Positions 11,301-23,552 of a DNA stretch of 64,000 nucleotides are shown one piece after another. The position numbers were made by a program, and so were the translations under genes. The notes beneath the pieces are model-generated. The model worked only from the letters and a program-made list of their open reading frames with translations. It had not been told where the DNA came from and made no database searches. The first letter of the stretch is position 1. Each line of letters starts with the position of its first letter. The DNA comes from Isochrysis galbana (Eukaryota > Haptophyta > Isochrysidales > Isochrysidaceae), in assembly GCA_018136815.1 (NCBI GenBank), contig CM030937.1, positions 316,953 through 380,952 on the forward strand, in the 5' to 3' direction.

Positions 11301-14300
11301 GAGCTGAGTCTCCACTTCTGTGGATGTTTGCGCCACAATCGTAGGCGCGACTGTGGTTGACGTCTTCACACTGACCCTAAGACCTATACTCGAGGCGGTT
11401 TCTGATGCGTCCTCAACGTCCATGTCATCTAGTCCCGTACTAGCGGGAGTGTCCGAGGGAACGATGCCTAAAGCGATCTTCAGACTTCGCTTAGCCCCCT
11501 GGATGAAGGGCGCAAGCACGTCTATTTGCTGCAGGATGAAATCGTTTCGGCGTTGTTCCCCAAGCGAGCCTGCAAGCTTCACGCGCGCGTTGTGCTCAAC
11601 CCGCCGATTTTCCATGTCTTGGCGTCGTCGAGCTCTACCAGATAGCAGTGCTTGCTTCGCCAGCTTGCGATTACGCTTCTCCTCTTCGATTGCTGCGGCC
11701 CGCTGTGCCTCGCTCAACTTCTCGAGCTCGAGAGCCGCCTGAGGACTGAGCATCGAGCCGGATGGCATGTAAAGCTTACCCTCACGCGTCAGTCGACCGG
11801 CACGCACGGCGGCCGCCAACGCGCCCATCAGGCGGCTGCTCGCACAAATCCCGTAACGAGCAATGACATATTGCTCGACGTGATGGAAGGACAACCCGTG
11901 CGCCTGATTGCGAGCTGTGCGGCTGAGGAGTGCATGTCCACTTTCACGCCTGGCGGCCATCATCTTCTGATGGGCCGATAGCACATTACGACCGCCGTGT
12001 TGTACGGGCAAGCTGACGGGCAAAGGCTGCCCGGCAGTAAGATAGCTAGGAATAGCAACAGTCAACGTGAAGCCATTTTCGGCCAGCGCCTTCAATGAGC
12101 CGCCCGCAGCATACCCCGGGGGGAGAACGACGAAATCGATGTTGGGCACGTGCGTGATCTTGGGGAACGGCACCTTGGCTGTAACCCTCATGTTGGCAGG
12201 GATGTCAGCAGGCATCTTCATCGAGAAATTTTTGCCATCGGCTGTCTTGCAGAACAGGGTCTCGCCCGCTTTCATGTCCCGCGGCGTGTATGCGGCAACA
12301 TCTTGGAGAACCGTTTCCTCGCGTTTGTTGCCACCGGGAGGAGGAGCATTCATGATCAACGAGTATATGGTGCGATCATGCTGCGTACCCCATTCGAGAA
12401 AGTCGGGGCGCCATACCCAACGGGGACGAAGGTTGTGCGCAGTGACCTCGTGCTCCTCTCCAAAGTGCGACGATCGTACAACGTACGTCACCTCTCTAGT
12501 TAGGCGCGCGGTCGAGACCTCGAGCACATCAACTTCCCACCAACCGCCATCGTTGTACATCTCCACTTGTGAACCAACCCTCAACTCGGACGCCCATCGA
12601 TGATCCCCGCCTGGTGGAGCAGGTGGAATTGGTCGCAGGCTGTTTGTGGGCACCCATTCCGCCTCGTCCTCGGAGAAGGCAAAGAATTTGATTTCTGATC
12701 GTTCTGCGACTATTTGCAACAGCTTGGCCTCATACCAAGAACCTCGAAAGCTGTCCTCCATGGGCATCACTTCCACCATCCCACCGACACTCACTTGTGG
12801 AGGTATTTCGATGCCAGGTCGAACGGCATCCCGAGCTTGGCCGCCTGAAGACGTTGGCGGAGGCACGCCGCCCAACACGGATTGTGGAGCGGGAACCACC
12901 GCGCCAGCGGAAGGCTTCGACCCTGGAGCGCATGGGGCAGAGGTCATTCCCATCGATTGCAATTCCGACGAGTGTTTTGGAGGCGAGGATGTCCGCAGAG
13001 CCGCGTCATGCCCTCCTGCAGCAGACGGCGCTGAACTTGCCGATGCAGGCTCTTCCAGCTTCGTGCCCTTTGCCTTCTTGCTATCGAACGCCTGAACATC
13101 TCCTTCCGGGGATTTCCGCTTCCGAGGATCGTTTGTGGAAATCTCTTGTTTGGGTTTGAAGCCTATGTCCACCTTCAGCTCCTTATGTGAGTAGTCGGGC
13201 AACATAGGCTCCAGAGCCGGCGGTATCATTGCGCCGGCTGTTGGGGCCAAGTGCCTTTCGACCTGCGCGAGCACCGTGTTCAGGGCCTCAGCTACTTGCA
13301 CTGCTACCTCCACCAGTTGCTCCTCGCCCTCCTTGGGACAAGAGGCGAGCGTTATCTTGTAGAAGTGACGACGATCGATGCCACTGCGTGGCCAAGCCTT
13401 GCTTTTGTATGGTCGACCTAAGAAGACAGCCTCGTCCACAATGTATCTTGAAAAGGCCAAGGCCGCATCTTTCGGCCTGGCGAAGTAACCAAGAATCGCG
13501 GCACCGGGCGCGATGGCGGCCCACATGTTGATATGTGGATTGAAATACACGCCCTGACACTTGGAATCAGCCCGGAGATTGACGTGAAGTTGCAGATCAT
13601 CCTGGTCTTCCCCGTCAAATGCCAGGTCTTCAACGGTCACCTCGCCACGCGGCCGAGGCAGGCTAGGCGGCGGAGGCGGTGGCTCCTTCACGACACTGCT
13701 ACGCCGTCCCCGCTTCACTGCTAACCCCTGCACCAAGGAGCCTTCTTCCCTTAGCTTATCCACCAATCTCATGCACACCGCAAAGACGCGTGCGCAGGCC
13801 TCCGGCGTCTCGCTATGACCCGCGTGATATAGGTTGCCCTCATGGTACACTTGGGTCTGCCAACGGCCGATGCCCGACTTATGTACGCCTTTAAAGCCCG
13901 ATTCAGAGCGATGCGAGGTGTGCATTTCAAGCTGCTCTCGGTGGCCGTCTTCGAGATCCTCACGTACGGCTATCCGGAGCATCTTGAGCATGTCAACTCC
14001 GCCTCCTTCTCGGGCCTCCTCAAGTACAGGTAGAAGTGGGTCGGGAACTAGCTGGACGCCGTTCTTTCCAGGTTGCGGAGGTTGCATCCGCGCAGCCGTG
14101 GCGAATGCTGTCGCGGCGTCACTGGTAGTTGCATAGATACCGAGGCTGCGCTGCGTATAGGCGCCACGTTCCTCGTCCCAAAACGGGAGGATCGCCTCCC
14201 AATCTCCAGCACTGGATGGCTGGTGGGTACGGTACACGCCACGAAAGCCCGATTCGCACCAACGGCAGATGAACAAGCTGTGTTCCGTCGAGTTCGAGAA

Positions 14301-17300
14301 GGAGGGGGTCTGGGAGAATGTTGGCGCGCAAGCAGCCATAGGGATGACTGTCGGGGCAGTGAATGCCGCGGGCGAGCTTGCCGGTACGGGCATGAGAGTT
14401 GAGGTGGGCAGAAAAGGTTGAGCGAAAGTCATCGCGGTCTGGGATGTTTGCATCATATGTGGTAGAACAGGTACAACAGTCTGCGGGGCCTGCATTGCAT
14501 GGACCTGGACAGGGGCAGCAGGAGGCAACACCGCCTGTGTATCGCCGGTGTTGTCGTTGAATGTGGGATTGCCGCCATGAGGGCCTTGTGGCGGTGAGGG
14601 TGGAGCAGACGGCGGAGTGTGATCAGACAGCGCATTGCTGCCCGCAGAGCTAGGCTTTAATTTGGATTTGGCCTGCGAGAACTTGCTCGTCAGTTTCCCC
14701 GCGATCGCCTTACTCAGCAGCACGCTGCTGATGATAGTGCGACCCCCATCGCCATCCTCCTTGCCGGGCACCCCGTCGCAAATATGGCCACCGCGAGTAC
14801 AGCGCCTGCAAGCTGCGTCGTTTGGGCCGTAGATGCATCGCTGTCTCGCATTGGCGCACACCGAGCACCGCTTCGTCGCGGCTGGCCCTAGATCTTGCAG
14901 CCGAATGGGGGCAGATGCAGGCTTGGCGAAACCTCGCGCGAAAGCATCTGCCTTGGCAAACTCGGGACTGTTGCGTACCACTGTGCGTATTCTCGTCTCA
15001 TTCTCCTGGTCAATGGGGTCGTTGCGAAGAATAGAGCCGTCGCCAAGTTCATCGAGCGACGGTGGGTTGGTGAACGACCAATGTGCACAATAGGTGCATT
15101 GCACGACGTCGAGTCCCGGCACCACCAACATGCTCAGCTCTCGTTTACACCCTGCACACTTGCCCTTGCACCAGACACGCCGCTCAGGAGTTCCCTGAGC
15201 GCCCGGAGTGTGTGTGCCAACTACCGCCTCGCCCATCATGTGAATCATGGCCTCGTAGACCAGATCCTCATAGCCCTTCTTTGCGGAGATTCCTGCGCCC
15301 CGGAGTTCGTTCTCAAGCACCATTTCCAGGGCAATTTCCTTGCGCTCAGCTTCCGTAAGGGCCTCCTCCGCCTTCTTGGCTGCTTCCTTGGCCTTCTCCT
15401 TGTCGTTCTCAGCACTTGATCCGACATTATCTTCCTTTGAGGCAACAGGCACCCATATCTCAGCCAGCCGCTCTGTCATGAACACCTCCCAAATGCGCCC
15501 GTCCACACCCTTTCGTTTGGTGCCGACGCTGAAGTGCGCGGCTTTGTCCTTAGGCTGGCCTAGCTGACGGGGGTCTTCTTCGCGCTTCTTCCTCTTGGCG
15601 CGCCCGGCGCTTTCCTCCTCCTCCACAGCCGATCGCAGCCGCCCGTCGACCATGTGGACCTGAGGCGGCTCTCGTAGCAGCCACATGCCCCTGGTCGCTC
15701 CTTCCGTGCCCCATGTATACGGTGGGCGTAAGACGTCTATAGCTACTGTGTGTTCCGCCTCAAAATGGATGGAACGCACGGTGTATCTCAGCGTGCCCGC
15801 AGAAGCACCGCCATCGTTGCTACGCGTGGAAGGCTCATTCGGCAGTTGAGCTGACTCAATACTGATGAGTTCCACTTCCCACCATCCGCCATCGTATTTC
15901 AAGTCGACGGCATCGCCGGGCTTGAGCGTCTCTGCCCAATTGGAGTATGGGGCAGGTGGCGGCGGGCGGATGCATTTCAGCGGTTCCGGCGTCACGAACC
16001 TCTTTGGTGGGTCAGCTTGCAAGCCGACTGCATTCGCTCCATCATCGACTCCCTTAGCATCCTCAGGTGGCAACTCTGATGTCGCCCCACGCTTAACGGA
16101 ACACGATGAGTCCACAAGCATGGCCTCTCCCTTGGTCTCATTGCGAGTCCTGCCGAGCTCGGAGTGCTCTGAGGCTTGAGTTTGGACATTCGGCTTAATA
16201 TCCTCCTCTTCCTCACCATAGTCAAGAAGTTCAAAATACTGAATGACCAACTTGTCCGGGTATTCGTAGTCAATCACGTCGCCCTCGTACCAACTCCCGG
16301 CCATTCCCGGGTCGTTCTGCATCACCTCGACAAGTGAATGGACTGGCCAGGCCTGTTTGAGGCGTGCAAATGCTGCCTCGCGCTCTTCTTGCCTTCTGCT
16401 CTTGACCTTCGGGATCCAGTTGCCGGTCCATTTTCCCGCCTTCCACGACCACCCAGGCCGAAGGACATCAAGCCCGACGGTGAAGACGCCACGCGCCCCT
16501 GAGGTCTTGCCCTCGCCCATGCGTGCGGACTGGTCGCCAGCTGGATGCACTAGGCGCACAGTCAATCGAGCCGGCTCAGCTGATGAGGAAGCGCCCGTTG
16601 CTGCTCCGCTGGAAGAGGTGCAAGAGCCGCCGCCATCACCCACGGCCTCCTCATCCTTGACGACAAGACGGACCTCGCCGTCGCGAAAGTTCCTTTTCTC
16701 GTGTGAGTCCAGCATGACAGTGACCCAGCCATTGTTCGAGACGGACTCTATGAGCCCGGTGGCGCGATGTTGCTCACTTTCAGGCTTCACAACTTGCACG
16801 CGCCGCCCGACGGCGAAACCGCCCTGTGCCCCACCCGTTGACAGGTCACCAGAGATAGCGAGGACCTCAACTTCCCACCAGCCTCCGTCGTGCCTTAGCT
16901 CAAGCCTCGATCCCTCCTCTACCTCGTGTGGATAGTTGTCCGGGAAAGCACCTAGGATGGCGGGACGGAGCGTGGATACGCGGCAGACCGCGCGGAGCTC
17001 ACCACTGGGGCTGGACGCAGCAAGTTCTCTCGCAGCGGCGGGCATGTCGTCGCCCGTTGCAAATGAGACCATAACCTTGTACGCATCGACGACATCAATC
17101 AAAGTTGCCGCATACCAGCAACACGAGTAAATGCTGTCGACTTCGTCGCAGCAAGCTGCACCGTCGGTGTCCGTACCCGTGCCTTTTTCGACACTATCGA
17201 GCCGTAGTGGGGCCTCAACCGCCGATCCCAGGCAGAAACCTTTCTTAGCAAGAGCAGCGAGCCACTTTTGCCGCTTTGCCTCCGCCGACTCGGCGGCCAT

Positions 17301-19869
17301 CGCCTTTTGACGGTCTGTTGCGGCGCGCTGCTTCTCCGCTATTTCATCCCGTCGACGTTGCCGTTCGGCCGCCTCCTCCTCCCGCTTGCGTTTCTTTTCC
17401 TCGAGTTCGGCAGCTTTTGCGTCGCGCTTGGCTTGTTCCTCAGCTTCCTTTGCTAGCCTTTTCGCCTCGCGTTCCTCCTCTCTTGCCTTACGTTTGGCAT
17501 CAAGCTCTTCTTGCCTAGCTGCCCGCTTCTGTTCAGCTTGTTGTTGCTTCTTTGCCCGTTTGCCCTTGTCGTGTATGCGTTTCTGCTCGTCGTCTAGCAG
17601 CATTGACTGATGCTCTTCCACTGTGCTGAGCTCGCGGGCGACCTCCCATCGGTTCGACCGCCAAAACCACAGCAAGCATGGCCGCAGGTCGGTTGCATGC
17701 AGACGATGCGTCTGCACGTGAAACGCGGTCTGAAGTACGTAAATCTTTTGGCCGTCAGCATCTTTCTCGATTGAGGACAGCTCTGCTTGCCACCACCCGT
17801 CTTCGAAGAGCATTTCTAGCGCATCTCCAATCATAAGATTCGAGATGAAGGCTTGGGGCGGTTGCGGTGGCAGTGGCCTGAGGCGGCGCCATTCCACAGT
17901 ATCCTCGAGCTTAGCCTCAGACCCCTCTTCTGCATAGAAGGCGTGGTAGATGACGCGAGCGTTCTCTTCCATCACCTCCAGGATCTCACCGGTGAACCAA
18001 GAGCCCTCGTAACCTTCATCTTCCTGGTTCACCTCTATCTGCTGGCCGACATGGAACGCTGCAGCAGGAGATTCCTCCTCTTCTCGTTCGAAGCTAGGCT
18101 GCGTCCTGATCGTGCAGCTGTGAAGCACACGTTTCGCCGACACCTCCACGGCGGTGACTACAGCGGAGCATTCCACGCCGCCGTCGTGCTGACTCAACCC
18201 AAGGGTGTCCTCGCTGTCGGCAGTGGAGACTCGCCACTGTCCGTCGACGAGCTCAAGCCGCAGATCGAGCCCCCCGGGCACGCGCGTGGCTCCAGTCACC
18301 GGCCGCAGCAAGCCATCCTTATTGGGCTTGCCATCGTTCGTGCTTGCCGAGAGAGACTGTAACGCCCCGCCGTGCACTCGCCAGTACCACTCGCCGCCCC
18401 ACCAAGCCCAGGCAGGGCGCAGCTTCTCCCGCTCAACATGGCCAAACGATTCATTGTAGTGCAGGAAGCTGATGTGCACGTTGTCGTCTGACGGGTCCAC
18501 CAGCTCAGGAGGACAGGCTGGAACCGCGATGCCCGCTTTCTCAGCTGCCGCCCTAGAAAGCTCGTACTGAGCCTTCTTCTTCTTGCGCTCCTTGGCTTCC
18601 TTCTTTCCGAGGGCCGGCGGCTCCGAGACAACGCACTCCCACCAGCCGTCGTTGTAGTGCATCTGCACTGGCATACCGTGGGCTAGCGCGTTTGGGGGGA
18701 ACGCGTCGTGGGCTGTGCGGGGAGGTAGGGGCCGGATCAAGCTGCGCGGCTGCCATTCCTTGAGAGGGACGCCCTCACGTTCCTCAAGAGCATCATATAA
18801 GACTTCAACATCGCCCACAAGGGGCCCACCGTCGAGTCGCAGCACAGTGGCGCTATACCACGACCCAACATAGCCTTCCTCCGTTGGCCCCACCTCCACA
18901 GAATCGCCGACAGAGAGCGAGGTCTCAATGGGATCTGGAGGCAATGGAGCGAGTGGAGCAGCAAACTTGCCTCGGCGCCCGTCGCCGCAAAAGCTCCACA
19001 TGCCATCCTTCCGTTGTAGTAGCACTGTCAGGGCGTCGTTGTCTGAGGCCGCCGTGTCTACAAGTGTATCGACGGCAGAGGACGGTGCCCCCCCACCATC
19101 CGAGTGCAGGGGCCCGGTCGATCGGATATCCACCTGCTCCTCCACCCCCCATGATGAGCCGCTTGCCCTCAGCAAGAGCAGCACCGACCCACTTGCTCCG
19201 GCAGTCGGCTGCTTGAGAATCCATCGCGGCTGCGAGTTGCCCTCTAAACGCCAGGTGGGTCGAAGCTCAGAAGCATGGACTTTCTGGACTGCATTGGTCG
19301 CCACACAATGAACGTGGAGCAGCTGCTCTGAGCCATCAAACGAGGGCAAATCTGCGTCTTGGTACACAACAGGTGTCCAACGGGCCGCGACGCCATGTCC
19401 AACGCGCATTTCCATCATCTCCCTGGCCTTGATCCGCTTCGTCCAGCCATCGGGTGTGTCTGGTGGTATAGGACGGACATCGGCGAATGGCTTCCACTCC
19501 TGCGGCAGGGTAAATTCGCCGAGCTCAAGACGCACGTTCGCACGAATGAGCGACGCAGGCAGGCGCGCCGTCACGTTGAGCGGATGGGCAATCCCTTCTA
19601 GCCTCCAAGCAGCTTACCCTCAGGGCATCCTCAGTAGGCTCTTCCCCCGGGGCCGCAAACTGCACGCGAATCTGATCGTTGCGCCCGCCCTTGCCTATTT
19701 GCACCACGACAGCCTCGAACCACTCGTGGGGAGCAGTCAGATCCTCCTGCTGACAGACTTCCACTCGGCTGCCCCTGACCACCGGCTCGGCATTGTACAC
19801 AGTTTGCATGGCGGCCACACGCACCCGTGGCCGAGGCCCTGAGCGGGAACCGGAGCGCCGGGATGACAT
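8331..19869 (-). CDS. Giant SNF2 chromatin remodeller with Agenet, Zn2Cys6, AP2 and PHD domains
   Basis: Two exons, about 3,806 residues: 19618-19869 (ATG at 19869; an internal ATG is at 19809) and 8331-19499. The intron 19500-19617 has donor GTAAGC and acceptor CCGCAG, phase 0, and joins the two halves of the first Agenet-like unit. Approximate domain order: Agenet/Tudor-like pairs at genomic 19800-19440, 18920-18600, 18030-17760, 17220-16850 and 16310-15880 (recurring GSWY...LRP.PP and DGWWE); charged coiled coil, residues 705-835; CxxC zinc ribbon 1525-1555; Zn2Cys6 cluster 1627-1660; three AP2-like domains 1833-2111; a sixth Agenet pair; a possible H1/H5-like winged helix near 2618-2664; SNF2 ATPase 2838-3313 with DEMGLGKT, DEGHRIKN and DRVHRIGQ; PHD and extended PHD 3505-3578; acidic tract; C-terminal Agenet pair. 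It presumably moves or reads nucleosomes in the nucleus. Targeting by the AP2/Zn2Cys6 domains is inferred. Confidence 0.9.
14778..14867 (-). other. Fungal-type Zn(II)2Cys6 cluster within the SNF2 gene
   Basis: Translating the minus strand gives cysteine spacing C-X2-C-X6-C-X8-C-X2-C-X6-C, the Gal4-type binuclear zinc cluster. The loops are CSVCANARQRC and CRRCTRGGHIC. All six cysteines are present, and arginine-rich positions resemble DNA-contacting residues of the family. Confidence 0.8.
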
Positions 19870-20954
19870 GGAGTCGCCACTGGCACCAGACCTCCTGCAA
19901 CCGGGGCCCGAAGCCGGGGTCGATGCTGCCAAGGCTGAGGCCTGCAGTGGGGCAGAGCGGAAGGCGCCAGCTGCGTGAGTCAGTATGCTGCGCAGCAAAG
20001 CTGTGGTCTGGCGTGCATGCCGGTGCGTGCACGTGTGGAGAGGGTCACGCAAGCGTGCAAGAGGGCTGCGCGGGGGTCCGACGCACTCTCGCGCTGTCCT
20101 CCTCCTCCTCAGGCCCTGTTGGAAGGTGTGGAGGGCCTGCAGTGGCTGGCGGAGCGCTGCCGCTGCTCTGCGGTTCTGCCAGCTGAGATCCCCTTGCGGC
20201 TGCGGGGCGCCTGCCCATCACGTGACGTGGGCGGCTGGCCTACCCCGCCCGCTCCTGCGGTGTGGTGTTAGGGGTCCAGTCAGTGCGCACGGGCCGGGGC
20301 GCGCCGCCGCCTCGCGGTTTCCCGCCACGGCCCTCAGCGTCACCTTTCTCCCGTCGAGAGGGACAGCCACAAAAGGGCTGGAGAGAGGGGGGGGGGGGAG
20401 GGGGAGGGGAGGGGGAGGGGGAGGGGGGGGGGGGGGGGGAGGGGGGCTGCGGGCGGGCAGCGGGAGGCGGGAGGGGGGGGGGGGGAGGGCACAGGTAATC
20501 GTAGGTGGATACCGCCGGGGGAGGGAAGAGAAGGGGGGCGGCGGCGGCAGGGGAGGCACGCTCCGGGGAGGAGGAGGGTGGACGCAGCAGATACCGGCAG
20601 GGGAGGCACGCGCGAGGGAGGAGAGATACCGTCGGGGGAGGCTCCCTCCCCCTCCCCCCCCGCCGGGCGTTTCTCAGTTTCTCAGTTACGGGTCGCAACT
20701 CTCCTCCCCCTCTCTTCCCCCTCCCCTTCCCCGCCCGCTCCCCGCTCGCTCGCTCGCAACCCCTGCCCACCCCACCCACTCCAACCCCTGTTCCTCGAGC
20801 CTCCGGCCACACACAGCCTTCCTGGTGCGCAGGCGCGAGCGAGCGCGGCGAGGGCAGCCCCGCACCGCCGCCACCTGCATCCGCTCGCAACCCCACCTCC
20901 TAAACCCGTTGGACTGCCCTCCTCCCCCAGGTGCTTCCCCTGGTCAGGCGGGTG
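19870..20954. promoter_or_regulatory. Divergent intergenic region with long G-runs
   Basis: Separates the SNF2 gene (-) from the CFAP210-like gene (+). Strand + at 20385-20490 is almost only G, with runs of 10-16 interrupted by single A, so G-quadruplexes are likely. 20640-20770 is pyrimidine-rich. Just before the downstream ATG, tcctcccccag at 20920-20930 resembles a 3' splice site, so an upstream 5' UTR exon is possible. No TATA box is evident. Confidence 0.45.
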
Positions 20955-22451
20955 ATGCCTCGTGGTCGGTCCTTCAATGCTCAGATCGACGAATCGCTCT
21001 TCGGCAATCCTAACGCAGCCGCGCTCCGGCAGATCCGCTCGCGGCCGCCGGAGCTGCAAAGCCTCTCCGTCATGAGCAGCGGCGAGCTCTCCAACATCAC
21101 ATATCGCGCCACGGCGCCGCTCGCACCGCTCGGAGACGGGCGAGAGGCCGAGCGCCGCCGCCTCAAGGGCCTCTCTGATTCCCGAAAAGCGAAGTGGCCA
21201 AACACACTCGAGGCAGCGCGGGAGAAGAAGGAGAGGGCTCGGCAAGAGAAGGCCGAGGCGGATGAGCGCATGCGCCAGGAAATTGATCGGGAAGAGGAGG
21301 CCTTGCAAGCGGAGAAGCGCCGTCTAGCGATCGAGCGCGCCAACAAGATGCTGTACGACCAGACTGACAGGGTGAAGGCCCTTCATTCGAAGCTGCTGTT
21401 GTGCGACGTCATGGCGGAACGCGAGCGGCAGATTGCGCTGAAAAAAACCATCAATCAGCGCGCCGCTATCGATGACGCGCGCTGGTATGCCAAGCAGCAA
21501 GAGGCGATTCGGCGGATGGACGCAGAGGAGGACGCGCGAGAGGCGGAGCAAGCCGCAAAGAAGGAGGCCATCGCCAAGGTGCGCCTCGAGCAGCTTGAGC
21601 TGCAACGTAGCAAGCACCTGGCCCGGCAGAAGGAGCGCGAAACGGAAGCTACGGCCATGCGCACGCACGTGATGATGGAGCTTGAGCGCGAGAAGCAGAG
21701 CCAGATTGAGATGATGGAACGCCAGGAGCGGCGGAAGCAAGAGCTCATCGAGGCCAACCACCACCTCATGCAAGAGCGTACTAAGGAGCTGCGCGTGATC
21801 GAGGCTGAGGAGGCGCGTATGAAGGCGTACGCGGAGCAGAAGGAGAAGGACCTGCTACAGCGCCGCGACCGTGAGGAGCAGCGCTTCAGGGAGCGACAGG
21901 CCTGGCGGCAAAAGCTCATTGATGCGCAGATCGCAAAGCTGCAGGACATGACGGCCGAGAACGATGCCCGGCTCGAGGCACAGGCGATGGAAGTGCAAGC
22001 CAAGGCGCAGGAGGCGCGCGCACGGCTGGACGAGAAGAAGAAGGACGAGATGCTCATCACTCACATGTCGAGACAGCAGCAGATGCGCTGGAAGGCGGAA
22101 AAGAGGCTACAGGAGCAAGCCGATGACCTACACTTCGCTCAGCAGCAGCAGTCCCTCAATGCTGAGCTTCGCGAGGAGGAGGCCGAGGCAATGCGCCGGA
22201 CATATCAGAAGCGGAAGGAGCTCGACTCCTTCCTCAAGACGCAGATGGAACAGAAGCACCAGGTGCGTGAGGCGGAGCTCAAGGAAGAGCTCTACCTCAC
22301 TGAGATGGCCATGCAATCCCACGGTGACGACGACGCAATCTACGAGCAATACGCCCAGATGTGCCTCGACGAGTATGTGTCTGCAGGAAAGGATCCAAGA
22401 CCGATCAAGCTTATGTTGCAAAAGACGCTCAAGAAATCGTTCGCAGATTGA
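20955..22451 (+). CDS. CFAP210: CFAP210-like ciliary coiled-coil protein (TPH domain)
   Basis: Single exon, 498 residues, first ATG at 20955 (MPRGRSFNAQ). Almost the whole chain after residue 60 is a charged Glu/Arg/Lys/Gln alpha-helical coiled coil of the trichohyalin/plectin-homology (TPH) type. The segment LYDQTDRVKALHSKLLLCDV near residues 130-150 strongly resembles the conserved LYYQTDRVK...HSALLLTEV block I recall from CFAP210/CCDC173. CFAP210 is a microtubule inner protein bound in the lumen of ciliary doublets, and its length there is similar. If the call is right, the organism builds motile cilia. CFAP45 and MNS1 are related alternatives, but they fit that block less well. Confidence 0.75.
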   Translation: MPRGRSFNAQIDESLFGNPNAAALRQIRSRPPELQSLSVMSSGELSNITYRATAPLAPLGDGREAERRRLKGLSDSRKAKWPNTLEAAREKKERARQEKAEADERMRQEIDREEEALQAEKRRLAIERANKMLYDQTDRVKALHSKLLLCDVMAERERQIALKKTINQRAAIDDARWYAKQQEAIRRMDAEEDAREAEQAAKKEAIAKVRLEQLELQRSKHLARQKERETEATAMRTHVMMELEREKQSQIEMMERQERRKQELIEANHHLMQERTKELRVIEAEEARMKAYAEQKEKDLLQRRDREEQRFRERQAWRQKLIDAQIAKLQDMTAENDARLEAQAMEVQAKAQEARARLDEKKKDEMLITHMSRQQQMRWKAEKRLQEQADDLHFAQQQQSLNAELREEEAEAMRRTYQKRKELDSFLKTQMEQKHQVREAELKEELYLTEMAMQSHGDDDAIYEQYAQMCLDEYVSAGKDPRPIKLMLQKTLKKSFAD

Positions 22452-22850
22452 GCCCCGCTACTCGGGATCAGATCCTTAGGAGGGCGGGAGGAGACCGGTC
22501 GGCGGTGTGTTATACAGGAGGGCGACAGGTTGATGAGTGCATTGGATAAAGGAAGAGGAGGGCGTCTGGACTGACTGCCCTTGGCTGTGGGGTGCGGCCA
22601 ATAAGGTTTTGACAGGGGTGTTTGTGACATACGTTCGGTTGGGGCGCGTGCTTTGAGGGGTGCTCCGCCGCGGCGGCGTGCCGTCGAGAGGTGTGATGCT
22701 GCGGACATTTCTTTGGTAGGTCGGGGCCGGAGTGTTGCACTGCACACGTCCATGGGAGAGGACAACTTTTTCCATGGGGGCACGTCGCGGATCGGTGTAT
22801 TGTCGTCGTACGCCAGAAACCTTCAAACACATATACTTATACTGCCTCAA

Positions 22851-23060
22851 CTATCGCGTTCAAACGATAGGCGATAGGGTCATTCATGCATGAGCATGAG
22901 GCGCGCACCGCTCCCGTCCTCTCTCTCCGCCCATCCCGCCGCGCCGCCCGAATAGGCCATGGCCGACGCCGTACTGTTGGAGCGCTCTCGAGCGCAGGGG
23001 CCACACCCGAGCTGTAGGTGGCCCGCGACCCGCGAGCCACCACCGGCGACGCGCCCTGAG
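22851..23060 (+). repeat. Dispersed repeat family B, copy 3
   Basis: Hairpin ctatcg...cgatag at 22851-22870, then gcgatagggtc, then ATGAGGCGCGCACCGCTCCC with ATG at 22896. This is the same order as the other family members. The encoded frame closes after about 18 codons. Confidence 0.55.
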
Positions 23061-23490
23061 CGCCACACTAACACCAACACTAACACTAGACACTGCACAC
23101 TGCCACGATTGACGATTGTGGCACACCATAAAAAAAGCTGTCAATGTTCTCGCCTCGCGTGTTGCTCTGGGCCTCTAAATTATAAATTGTAGCTAGGGCC
23201 TGGTAAGAGTTTTGCGAAATCCCTCCCCAAATTTCTCGCAAAAGTTTTTCAAAAATCCCACGGCGAGCCCCCAAATTTCCCCAAAGTTTCGAAAAAATTT
23301 CTTGTATTTTCAGCATCGCGCGCTGCGCGGTGAAATAAAACCACATCAATAAACATCAATCAATAGCAGCTCGGTCTATGCATCTATCCCTATCCATATA
23401 TATAAAAATAAACCGTAAATGACGAAAAGGTTGGACGATACATACTACATACATACTGCCTAATTAAAATTACATACATACTAATAATAA

Positions 23491-23499
23491 TAATGATGA

Positions 23500-23551
<52 letters not shown>

Positions 23552-23552
23552 C
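23491..23552. repeat. (ATG)n/(CAT)n trinucleotide microsatellite
   Basis: About 18 tandem gat units. On the minus strand it would encode polyhistidine, which is not believed to be coding. Confidence 0.9.

Noticed and set aside
9000..19000. Long antisense frames across the SNF2 gene
   Set aside because: They mirror codon bias of the real gene and encode no recognisable domain.
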